Positions 1 through 6,046 are shown, counted from the first letter of the stretch. The stretch is 6,147 nt of DNA from Lysobacterales bacterium (GCA_030637665.1 DAOWGA010000228.1:1-6147); one strand, 5' to 3'. Notes: generated by a model not told the origin, from the letters alone. Numbers and translations are program-made.

Positions 1-184
1 CGCGGCGCAGCGTTTCCTGGTCCGGTGTGGCCGTCCCTATATCCATGCCACGATAAACCAGGGCCGAGTCCACACTGATGATATCGATGGGGAATTCTTC
101 GCGCAGAGCGACCGCCAATCCGGTTTTACCGGACGCAGTCGGCCCCATCAAACAAATGACGGGCGGTTTCACCCTAGCCCGCAT
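1..184 (-). CDS. miaA: tRNA dimethylallyltransferase, 5' part only (runs off left edge)
   Basis: This is the N-terminal 61 codons of MiaA, which transfers a dimethylallyl group to N6 of A37 in tRNAs that read codons starting with U. The translation carries the P-loop GPTASGKT (residues 14-21) and the family signature [16 protein letters not shown] (37-52), which includes the conserved Asp39. An in-frame TGA lies just upstream of ATG 184-182, so the start is either this ATG (protein begins [14 protein letters not shown]) or the GTG at 172-170 (protein begins [10 protein letters not shown]). The shorter form matches the usual MiaA N-terminus better. Neither start has a strong ribosome binding site. 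The ATG lies inside the terminal inverted repeat of a small element that separates miaA from mutL, so the MRAR extension may come from that insertion. The rest of the gene lies outside the window. Confidence 0.95.
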   Translation of the reverse strand, partial: MRARVKPPVICLMGPTASGKTGLAVALREEFPIDIISVDSALVYRGMDIGTATPDQETLRR

Positions 185-195
185 GTTGCACCAGT
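176..195. repeat. left terminal inverted repeat of the mutL-miaA element
   Basis: The sequence AGCCCGCATGTTGCACCAGT is the exact reverse complement of 366-385. The imperfect arm extends to about 210. The repeat includes the miaA start codon at 182-184 on the minus strand. Confidence 0.9.
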
Positions 196-283
196 CTCAC
201 GGAATCTGGCGCTCGACTGCAGGGACGCAGGAGGTAGAGCTATGCCGGGAGCAATTGCCGAGGGCAGGTGCGGCTGGGCGCCG

Positions 284-339
284 GGCTGGACTGAACGCCA
301 TAGCCGTAGCTATGGCTTGAAGGAAGCCCAAGTCCAGCC
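284..339 (-). other. nested RNA hairpin with cUACGg tetraloop in the mutL-miaA spacer
   Basis: The outer stem is a perfect 9-bp inverted repeat (284-292, GGCTGGACT, with 331-339, AGTCCAGCC). Inside it is a perfect 8-bp stem (297-304, GCCATAGC, with 309-316, GCTATGGC) around a 4-base loop. Read as minus-strand RNA, the direction of mutL-miaA transcription, the loop is C(UACG)G, a member of the very stable UNCG tetraloop class. No run of U follows, so this is not an intrinsic terminator. It could stabilise the mutL mRNA end, block exonucleases or mark a processing site. Alternatively it may simply be the core of the inserted element. Confidence 0.7.
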
Positions 340-365
340 GTGCCTGAACAAGCCAGAGCCGGGAT

Positions 366-385
366 ACTGGTGCAACATGCGGGCT
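366..385. repeat. right terminal inverted repeat of the mutL-miaA element
   Basis: The sequence ACTGGTGCAACATGCGGGCT is the exact reverse complement of 176-195. It ends 3 bp from the mutL stop codon (389-391). The imperfect arm extends inward to about 352, where GCCAGA pairs with TCTGGC at 205-210. Confidence 0.9.
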
Positions 386-388
386 CAC

Positions 389-2170
389 TCATCGACCACG
401 CAGAAAAAGTCGATCCAGGGCCTGCATATCCAGTTGCACCCAGGTGGGCCGGCCGTGATTGCAGTGCCCGGAGCGTTCGGTTCGCTCCATGTCGCGCAGC
501 AGGGCATTCATCTCCTCAAGGGTCAGTTGACGGTTTGCCCGCACCGAACCGTGGCAGGCCATCGTCGAGAGGACCTCGTTGGCTTCGGACTCAACCCGCG
601 TGCTGTCGCCCATGCTGGCCATGTCGGCCAGGACATCCTGCAACAGACCGGCAGCATCGGAACCGGATAGCAATGATGGCACTTCACGGATCAGCAGTGA
701 TTCCGGACCGGAACGGTCGAGGAGCAACCCCAGTGATGCCAGCTCATCACGCCGCTCTTCAGCGAGATTGGCCTCGGGCTCGCTGACCTGAACACTCACT
801 GGCACCAGCAGTCTCTGGCTCTTGATCCCTTCACCCATGAAGCGCGTTTTGAGCAGTTCATAGGTGATTCGCTCATGCGCCGCATGCATGTCGGTCATCA
901 CCAGTCCTTGTGCATTCTGAGACAGGATATACACGCCATGAAGCTGTGCCAGTGCATAACCCAGCGGCGGTATGCCGCTGTCATCGTCGGGCGAACCATG
1001 GTTTTCTGCCAAAGCCCGGCCAGCAGCCCGGCCACCGATGCCCAATACGGTTGAATACGCACTGAGTTGCTCACTCACGGGCAGTGAAATACCGGCCTGC
1101 CAGGCCGGCTGACCCGCAGCAGCTCCGGTCACAGCCGCTTCAAGCAGGCCCGCACCCGGACGAGGTGCACCCGAGCTGGCTTCGGACAATGCATGGTGCA
1201 ATGCTGAAAAGAGGAAATCATGCACCGTCCGCGCATCACGAAAGCGCACTTCATGCTTTTGCGGATGGACATTCACGTCAACGCCTGCCGCCGGCATGCC
1301 CAGGTACAGAACAAATGCCGGGTGCCGCCCGTGGAACAGCACATCCTGGAAAGCCTTACGTACAGCGTGTGCGATCAGGCGGTCACGCACAGCCCGCCCG
1401 TTGACGAAGAAAAACTGCCGGTCGGCCTGGGCGCGGTTGTACCTGGGCTCGGCTACCCAGCCGTGCAGGCCAATACCACCGCGCTCCTCGTTGATGCGCA
1501 CGGCATGATCCAGGAACTCCCGGCCCATGACCCGCCCGATGCGCCGTTGCTGTTCGTCGTCGCTTTCCGCCGGGGCCAGAACGCTGATGCTTTTGCCATC
1601 GTGCTCCAGCTCGAAACCCACATCGAAGCGCGCCAGTGCGAATCGCCTCAACAAGAGGTCAACGTGGTTGAACTCAGTGCGGTCAGCACGAAGAAATTTG
1701 CGGCGTGCGGGCACATTGTAAAACAGGTCTTCGACGTCCACCCGGGTACCGGAGCGCACTGCAGAGGGCTCGATATCGGAGATTTCTCCACGGCGGACTT
1801 TCACTGCCCAACCGTGTTCACCACTTTCGTGCGCAGATGCCAAATCCAACCGCGAGACCGAGGCAATGCTGGGCAAGGCCTCTCCCCTGAACCCCAGGGT
1901 TGCTACCCGTTCCAGGTCATCCAGCGATGCAATTTTGCTCGTGGCATGCCGTCGGAGCGACAGGACCAGCTCATCCCTGGGTATGCCTTTACCGTCATCT
2001 GACACGCGTATAGCCCGCTTGCCACCCTGTTCCAGCCTCACTTTCACCTGGCGCGCACCCGCATCAAGGCTGTTTTCGACCAACTCCTTCACCACCGAAG
2101 ACGGCCTCTCCACAACCTCACCGGCAGCTATCTGGTTGATCAGGTGGTCTGGCAGGGGCTTTATGGTCAT
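389..2170 (-). CDS. mutL: DNA mismatch repair protein MutL, endonuclease-type
   Basis: MutL is the GHKL-ATPase matchmaker that couples mismatch recognition by MutS to strand removal. The 593-aa product is full length for the family. The N-terminal ATPase shows QIAAGEVVERP (13-23), KELVENSLDAGA (28-39; Glu29 and Asn33 align with the E. coli catalytic and Mg-binding residues), SDDGKGI (57-63), ATSKI (76-80) and GFRGEAL (93-99). The transducer domain carries FFVNGR (254-259) and VDVNVHPQKHEVRF (297-310). A variable linker rich in Ala, Gly and Pro covers about 330-400. The C-terminal dimerisation domain has the metal-binding endonuclease motif DMHAAHERITYE (427-438), ACHGSVRA (538-545), CNHGRPTW (570-577) and a closing FLR (589-591). 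The start matches the conserved MutL N-terminus, although the ribosome binding site is weak. Short palindromic elements lie on both sides of the gene, 29 bp before the start and within 3 bp of the stop. Confidence 0.98.
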   Translation of the reverse strand: MTIKPLPDHLINQIAAGEVVERPSSVVKELVENSLDAGARQVKVRLEQGGKRAIRVSDDGKGIPRDELVLSLRRHATSKIASLDDLERVATLGFRGEALPSIASVSRLDLASAHESGEHGWAVKVRRGEISDIEPSAVRSGTRVDVEDLFYNVPARRKFLRADRTEFNHVDLLLRRFALARFDVGFELEHDGKSISVLAPAESDDEQQRRIGRVMGREFLDHAVRINEERGGIGLHGWVAEPRYNRAQADRQFFFVNGRAVRDRLIAHAVRKAFQDVLFHGRHPAFVLYLGMPAAGVDVNVHPQKHEVRFRDARTVHDFLFSALHHALSEASSGAPRPGAGLLEAAVTGAAAGQPAWQAGISLPVSEQLSAYSTVLGIGGRAAGRALAENHGSPDDDSGIPPLGYALAQLHGVYILSQNAQGLVMTDMHAAHERITYELLKTRFMGEGIKSQRLLVPVSVQVSEPEANLAEERRDELASLGLLLDRSGPESLLIREVPSLLSGSDAAGLLQDVLADMASMGDSTRVESEANEVLSTMACHGSVRANRQLTLEEMNALLRDMERTERSGHCNHGRPTWVQLDMQALDRLFLRGR

Positions 2171-2199
2171 TTCACGGTCTTGGATTTGAAGGCTGGATT

Positions 2200-2233
2200 T
2201 TATCCGCTGAGGACGCAGAAGACGCAGAAAAGA
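2200..2233. repeat. terminal inverted repeat, mutL-proximal end
   Basis: This 34-bp arm pairs with 2505-2538 except at two positions (T at 2208 and A at 2226). It contains a perfect tandem 9-mer, GACGCAGAA, at 2212-2220 and 2221-2229. It ends 29 bp before the mutL start codon, so it would be part of any mutL leader that begins further upstream. Confidence 0.9.
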
Positions 2234-2504
2234 TCATTTTGAATTGGCTCATCCCATGTTGACGTTCTGTGCCGGGAAATACTCAGGCAGTATTCGACAT
2301 TATCATACGCTGCTTAGCCAAAAATAGAGTTAGGCTTTTGGACTGCAAACGAAATCCAAGATTCCATGTCCTTGACCACACGATCTGTTTTTTAGCCTGA
2401 CTGGCGTAATGATGGCTTCAAACCCTGGAACATACATCGCTTGTAAGCACTGATATCACAGCCATCACCTGGCACCAGCACATATTTTGCCATTATAAAA
2501 TTGC

Positions 2505-2538
2505 TCTTTTCCGCGTCTTCTGCGTCCTCTGCGGATAA
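2505..2538. repeat. terminal inverted repeat, amiB-proximal end
   Basis: This 34-bp arm pairs with 2200-2233 with two mismatches. It lies 21 bp downstream of the amiB stop codon, in the place where an operon spacer or terminator would normally be. Confidence 0.9.
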
Positions 2539-2559
2539 CAGGTACCAAGTTTGATAAAT

Positions 2560-3855
2560 CTAAGTGGTAGGTATGAGAAGTTCGACGCCCACGCGGATGG
2601 TGTCGGTTTTGAGGCCGTTGGCGCGGCGAATACTGTACAGGCTGACCCGGTAACGGCTGGCGATTTCACCCAGCGTGTCGCCGCGCACGACGCGGTGGCG
2701 CACGGGCTGGCGGTTGGATGCGATCCAGGTGCCCGGTGGCGGGCTGAGGTAGAAGTAGTCCTGGATACCGTGCGTGATGGATTTCGCGATCTTTTTCTGC
2801 CATGCGGAATTTTTCAGACGCTTTTCCTCGGCCGGATTGCTGATGAAACCGGTTTCCACCAGGATCGATGGCACATCTGGAGATTTCAAGACCATGAAAT
2901 TGGCCCGCTCGACGTGGTTCTTGTGCGTCTTGCCGAGTTCATCCAGAGAGGCGAACACGGTTTCAGCAACCTCGTTGCTGGCCTCCATGGTCGCGCTTTG
3001 CGACAGGTCCAGGAGAACGGATGCCAGCATGTCATCCTTGTCATTGAGCGTCACACCACCGACCAGGTCTGAATTGTTTTCACTGGCTGCGATGCGGCGG
3101 GCGAATTCACTACTGGCGCCACGCCGCGACAGCACGAATACGGAACTCCCGTTCACCCTGGAATTCTTAAAGGCGTCGGCATGGATTGAGACGAACAGGT
3201 CGGCTCGGTGTTTGCGCGCTTTTTCAAAGCGGTCTCGCAGGGGGACGTAATAGTCGCCCGTGCGTATCAGGACGCCGGTCAGTCCCGGCTGAGCATCTAC
3301 GGATTTTTTTAGCTCCTTTGCGATCGCCAGCACCACGTCTTTTTCATGGGTGCGCTTTTTACCCATTGCGCCGGGATCTTCTCCGCCGTGACCTGCATCG
3401 ATTGCAATCACAATATCCCGGTCGGGTTTCTGCAGTTCGGAAAATTGCCTGGCGGTGCTTTTGCCGTTGCCTTCAGGATACAGGTCAATCACCAGGCGGT
3501 AGCCGTATTGACCGGTGGGGTCGAGCATGAAGCTCTTGACGCTCCTGCCCCCGGAAAGGTCGAGCACGACTCTGAGTGTATTTTTTTCCGGCTGACCGTG
3601 GCGGACCTTTAAAATCACACCGGAATGATCCCGGTCGAAATCCAGTTCATCTTCAAGTGTTGATTTCTGCAGATCTATAACCACACGGCTGGGATTATCA
3701 AGCGTGAATAACTGGTAATCCGTGCGACCGTTCAGATCGAGTACTGCGCGGGTTTTATCAGGGTCGGTCCAGACGCGAAAGCCATTGATCTCCGCGGCGA
3801 ATGCCGAAACAGAGAACAGGCCCAGAATTAACGCAATGACAGGACGGAATGTCAT
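2560..3855 (-). CDS. amiB: periplasmic N-acetylmuramoyl-L-alanine amidase (AMIN-Amidase_3-LysM)
   Basis: This zinc amidase cleaves the bond between N-acetylmuramic acid and the stem peptide to split septal peptidoglycan during cell separation. The 431-aa product starts with a signal peptide (Arg4, a hydrophobic stretch at about 5-17, then AFA, with cleavage near residue 20). An AMIN domain follows (about 22-130), then Amidase_3 (about 148-370), with probable zinc and catalytic residues His156 in AGHGGEDPG, Glu171 in HEKD, His225 in SIHAD and Glu334 in ETGFISN. A C-terminal LysM peptidoglycan-binding domain spans about 386-430. The insert at about 260-293 (NNSD through TMEAS) corresponds to the autoinhibitory helix region of amidases activated by EnvC- or NlpD-type LytM factors. 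ATG 3855 is chosen over ATG 3906 because AGGAGG (3873-3868) precedes it and the signal peptide begins there. The position before mutL is the standard gammaproteobacterial arrangement. Confidence 0.95.
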   Translation of the reverse strand: MTFRPVIALILGLFSVSAFAAEINGFRVWTDPDKTRAVLDLNGRTDYQLFTLDNPSRVVIDLQKSTLEDELDFDRDHSGVILKVRHGQPEKNTLRVVLDLSGGRSVKSFMLDPTGQYGYRLVIDLYPEGNGKSTARQFSELQKPDRDIVIAIDAGHGGEDPGAMGKKRTHEKDVVLAIAKELKKSVDAQPGLTGVLIRTGDYYVPLRDRFEKARKHRADLFVSIHADAFKNSRVNGSSVFVLSRRGASSEFARRIAASENNSDLVGGVTLNDKDDMLASVLLDLSQSATMEASNEVAETVFASLDELGKTHKNHVERANFMVLKSPDVPSILVETGFISNPAEEKRLKNSAWQKKIAKSITHGIQDYFYLSPPPGTWIASNRQPVRHRVVRGDTLGEIASRYRVSLYSIRRANGLKTDTIRVGVELLIPTT

Positions 3856-3867
3856 TGATCTTATCAA

Positions 3868-3873
3868 CCTCCT
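3868..3873 (-). promoter_or_regulatory. ribosome binding site of amiB
   Basis: A perfect AGGAGG on the minus strand lies 12 bases before ATG 3855. The spacing is longer than usual. The site lies inside the longer reading frame from 3906, which argues against that upstream start. Confidence 0.7.
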
Positions 3874-3887
3874 ATGTCGATGCCGTA

Positions 3888-3916
3888 ATAATGAATTGAA
3901 AATCATGAAATTGCAA
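3888..3916 (-). promoter_or_regulatory. possible sigma-70 promoter for amiB-mutL-miaA
   Basis: On the minus strand, TTGCAA (3916-3911) and CATTAT (3893-3888) are separated by 17 bp. Each matches four of six consensus bases. Transcription would start near 3881, just before the amiB ribosome binding site. It lies in the 112-bp A+T-rich gap between tsaE and amiB, the largest element-free gap in the series. The match is moderate and could be chance in A+T-rich DNA. Confidence 0.35.
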
Positions 3917-3938
3917 CAGTTTTGTATAAAAAACCGTT
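3915..3938 (-). other. short A+T-rich dyad in the tsaE-amiB gap
   Basis: The arms at 3915-3923 (AACAGTTTT) and 3930-3938 (AAAACCGTT) pair over nine positions, with one G-U wobble in minus-strand RNA, around a 6-base loop. It overlaps the upstream edge of the proposed amiB promoter. It may be an operator or a weak transcript-end hairpin for tsaE, but it lacks the G+C-rich stem and U-run of a normal terminator. Confidence 0.3.
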
Positions 3939-3967
3939 AGATAGCCCTTCATACTAGAAACAAGATT

Positions 3968-4477
3968 TCAAAAGTCTCGCAAGATTTTGTTACTGGCCGC
4001 AATACCTGCAGTTGATTTCGCGAAACAAGTGATAGTGTGCGCTTCATTCACCTCATCGAAACTCAATTCCAAATCCGGACGCGGCAAGTGATGAAGCCCT
4101 TTTTCAGGCCACTCCACCAACAAGACGGTTTCGGCATCGTAGAGGTCCCGGATGGCCAGGTAGTCCAGCTCTTCCGGGTCCTCGATCCGATACAAATCCA
4201 GGTGCAGAATGGCCATGCCGCCAGCCCGGTAGGACTCCAGCAAACCGTAGCTGGGGCTCTTGACATAGCCCCGGTAGCCCAGGGCGCGCAGGAATGCCCG
4301 TGCGAAGGTCGTTTTACCTGCCCCGAGATCTCCATTGAGAAATATGACCAGTGGTGTCTGGACATGTTGAACAAATATCGCGGCCAGAGCCGCGACAGCC
4401 GCTTCATCAGGAACCGCTCGCACCCAGCTTGCCTTGGTGCTTGTCCCACTGCCTGCCCCGGCGCCTGCAGCGTTCAT
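3968..4477 (-). CDS. tsaE: tRNA threonylcarbamoyladenosine biosynthesis ATPase TsaE
   Basis: TsaE is the small P-loop ATPase that works with TsaB and TsaD in forming t6A at position 37 of ANN-decoding tRNAs; it is cytoplasmic and usually essential. The 169-aa product carries the Walker A motif GDLGAGKTTF (49-58), VKSPSYGLLE (72-81, usually SPTY), HLDLYRIEDPEEL (92-104), the IRD motif (109-111) and VEWPEKG (121-127). Residues 1-16 are a low-complexity Ala/Gly/Ser/Thr extension compared with the E. coli protein, whose start aligns near Trp18. No other ATG or GTG in this frame lies between the nnr stop and 4477. There is no clear ribosome binding site, so translation may depend on coupling to nnr, which ends 48 bp upstream. 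A longer N-terminus than usual is therefore possible but unproven. Confidence 0.95.
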   Translation of the reverse strand: MNAAGAGAGSGTSTKASWVRAVPDEAAVAALAAIFVQHVQTPLVIFLNGDLGAGKTTFARAFLRALGYRGYVKSPSYGLLESYRAGGMAILHLDLYRIEDPEELDYLAIRDLYDAETVLLVEWPEKGLHHLPRPDLELSFDEVNEAHTITCFAKSTAGIAASNKILRDF

Positions 4478-4525
4478 GCGCAGCCATGAGTCGATGTGTT
4501 CATGAGCATCAGCTGAAATTCCGGC

Positions 4526-6031
4526 TCAGGCCGGATTCAGTACGCTGGGCAAACGGAGAGTGATATCGGATGCCAGCATGCCCCGCTCACCAACCTGGCT
4601 GGCCGCCAGGTCACCCGCCAGGGCATGGGCCACCACGCCAGTGGTTGCCGCATCCCACAAGTCCAGCTGTTGGGCGACCATGGCGCCAATAACCCCTGCC
4701 AGCACATCGCCTGTACCGGCGGACGCCATTCCCGGATTGCCCAGGGGGCAAATGGCGTAATTGCCTTTTTGATCTGAGACGACCGTCCCACAACCCTTGA
4801 GAATAACGATTGCGTCATACCGCTGTGCAATGTGTTGCGCTGCTGATACCCGGTCCTGCTGCACTTCGCTGGCCCGTGCACCCAGCAAGCGCCCCGCTTC
4901 TGCCGGGTGTGGTGTGAGTATCCAATTGCCACGAGGTAGCTTGCGCTTGGTTTTTTCGGGAAACAGACGCGCCAGTATGTTCAGACCATCCGCATCCAGA
5001 ACGATGGGGACATCCGTTTTGATACAGGTCCTGAACAGATCTTCTGACCACGATGTCTGGCCGAGTCCGGTGCCAATCACAATGACATTGACCTGCCTGA
5101 GCAGTGTCTGCAATTGCTTTCCATTGCGCACCCCGCGCACCATGAGTTCCGGACAGGTCAGGTTGACCAACGCGGCATGATCGGGGCTGGTCGCCAGGGT
5201 GACCTTCCCTGCCCCACTGCGTAAGGCGGCTTCACCGCAAAGGCGCACAGCGCCGCTCATGCTGGTATTGCCACCGATCCCCAGCATCCAGCCGTACGAC
5301 CCTTTGTGTGAATTCCTGCGTCTGACTGAAAGGTTTTCTTCAATGATGCTTTTGCTCGCCAAAATTCCCGAATCGGGAACTGAATCCCTTACTGAATCGG
5401 GCGTTTGGAGGTCTGAAAACTGAACAACGCCAGCGTAGTCCGGGCCGTCTGCCGTGTACAAACCGCGTTTGCGGCCGATAAAAGTAACTGTCAGGTCGGC
5501 CTGGCTGGCAATGCCCATGACATTTCCGGTGTCCGCATTCAGGCCGGAAGGAATATCCACCGCAACGATGGCCGCAGGGGAACGGTTCATCATGTCGATG
5601 GCTGAGGCATAGTCTCCCCCGGGAGCCCGGTCGAGACCCGTGCCAAGAAGGGCATCCACGAGCAAATCATAAGAATCGAGATCACGCACCGGCCAGGAGT
5701 GGATTTCACCACCCGCCTGCCGCCATCGACTGGCCGCGGTGGCAGCATCTCCAGACAGGAAATCGATGGATTTCAGGGCACAGACGTGTACGCTCAGGCC
5801 GGCCTCACGCGCCCGTCGCGCAACGATGTAGCCATCACCCCCATTGTTGCCTCCACCACAGAAAATCAACCACTTCGCTGCTTCCGGAAATTTCAGTCTC
5901 GCCGACTCGAAAACGCTGCGCCCGGCATGCTCCATCAACTCGATACCCGGTATGCCGTGAGCTTCAATAGCGCTTTGGTCCAGACGCCTGACCTGCTCGG
6001 CGGTATACAATCTTCCTGCTGTGACAGTCAT
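4526..6031 (-). CDS. nnr: bifunctional NAD(P)HX epimerase / ADP-dependent NAD(P)HX dehydratase
   Basis: This metabolite-repair enzyme restores damaged hydrated NADH and NADPH: the N-terminal domain interconverts the R and S epimers and the C-terminal domain dehydrates S-NAD(P)HX using ADP. The 501-aa product matches the usual two-domain length. The epimerase domain (about 1-215) shows GIELMEHAG (29-37), CGGGNNGGDGYIVAR (58-72), DALLGTG (126-132) and VDIPSGLNADTG (158-169). The dehydratase domain (about 235-500) shows HKGSYGWMLGIGG (242-254), SMSGA (257-261), DADGLN (346-351), TPHPAEAGRL (373-382) and GNPGMASAGTGDVLAG (431-446). The joining linker has a short repeat (PDSVRDSVPDSG, 211-222). 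MTVTAGRLYTAEQVR is a typical N-terminus, and no upstream ribosome binding site is seen. The gene is divergent from the probable queG and heads the leftward series. Confidence 0.97.
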   Translation of the reverse strand: MTVTAGRLYTAEQVRRLDQSAIEAHGIPGIELMEHAGRSVFESARLKFPEAAKWLIFCGGGNNGGDGYIVARRAREAGLSVHVCALKSIDFLSGDAATAASRWRQAGGEIHSWPVRDLDSYDLLVDALLGTGLDRAPGGDYASAIDMMNRSPAAIVAVDIPSGLNADTGNVMGIASQADLTVTFIGRKRGLYTADGPDYAGVVQFSDLQTPDSVRDSVPDSGILASKSIIEENLSVRRRNSHKGSYGWMLGIGGNTSMSGAVRLCGEAALRSGAGKVTLATSPDHAALVNLTCPELMVRGVRNGKQLQTLLRQVNVIVIGTGLGQTSWSEDLFRTCIKTDVPIVLDADGLNILARLFPEKTKRKLPRGNWILTPHPAEAGRLLGARASEVQQDRVSAAQHIAQRYDAIVILKGCGTVVSDQKGNYAICPLGNPGMASAGTGDVLAGVIGAMVAQQLDLWDAATTGVVAHALAGDLAASQVGERGMLASDITLRLPSVLNPA

Positions 6032-6037
6032 GTCTGA

Positions 6038-6043
6038 ATTATA
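6038..6043 (-). promoter_or_regulatory. possible -10 element of nnr
   Basis: A perfect TATAAT on the minus strand ends six bases before the nnr ATG. If it is used, transcription would begin at or next to the start codon and give a leaderless or near-leaderless mRNA, which fits the absence of a ribosome binding site. I see no good -35 hexamer at 16-18 bp upstream, so this is tentative. Confidence 0.25.
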
Positions 6044-6046
6044 ACG

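Larger units (their letters stand above)
172..388. mobile_element. MITE-like palindromic element between mutL and miaA
   Basis: This non-coding segment of about 215 bp has ends that form a perfect 20-bp inverted repeat (176-195 and 366-385). The match continues imperfectly inward to about 210 and 352, at 11 of 14 further aligned positions. A second, nested dyad lies at 284-292/331-339 around a core hairpin at 297-316. Possible target duplications are TCA (169-171 and 389-391) or, with slightly different borders, TCAC (169-172 and 385-388). The exact borders are therefore uncertain by a few bases. There is room for only a fragment of a transposase, so it would be a non-autonomous element moved in trans. 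Normally mutL and miaA abut or overlap, which also makes an insertion plausible. It could instead be a structured operon spacer that arose by local inverted duplication. I do not recognise the parent family. Confidence 0.65.
2200..2538. mobile_element. MITE-like element upstream of mutL
   Basis: A 339-bp segment fills most of the 389-bp space between amiB and mutL. Its ends, 2200-2233 and 2505-2538, are 34-bp inverted repeats that differ at two positions. The interior (2234-2504) is visibly richer in A+T than the flanking genes and encodes nothing recognisable; the longest reading frame noted is a 33-codon one on the minus strand. A smaller internal dyad lies at 2411-2417 (GATGGCT) and 2460-2466 (AGCCATC). 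From memory, similar GCGTCCTCTGCG-type palindromic repeats occur between genes in many environmental bacteria, so this is probably one copy of a dispersed non-autonomous family. I see no clear target-site duplication. The element separates mutL from amiB, so mutL transcripts that start upstream must pass through it. Confidence 0.75.

Noticed and set aside
297..316. Core hairpin as an intrinsic terminator after mutL
   Set aside because: The stem is perfect but no run of U follows on the transcribed strand and miaA follows in the same direction.
1220..2002. 260-codon plus-strand open frame
   Set aside because: It lies wholly antisense to mutL, whose family motifs fill the opposite strand. The translation shows no recognisable domain and the frame is a by-product of G+C-rich codon use.
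2200..2538. Paired 34-bp repeats as a CRISPR array or integron attC site
   Set aside because: There are only two copies, in inverted rather than direct orientation, no regular spacers, and no attC core features or nearby integrase.
2551..3072. 173-codon plus-strand open frame antisense to amiB
   Set aside because: It overlaps the catalytic and LysM regions of a clearly coding amidase and has no ribosome binding site or family signature.
3856..3906. Longer amiB start at ATG 3906
   Set aside because: It would place an Arg/His-rich segment before the signal peptide and read through the AGGAGG that serves ATG 3855.
4520..4535. Hairpin TCCGGC-TCAG-GCCGGA over the nnr stop codon as a terminator
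   Set aside because: The stem is only 6 bp, no T-run follows on the minus strand, and tsaE continues in the same direction 48 bp later.
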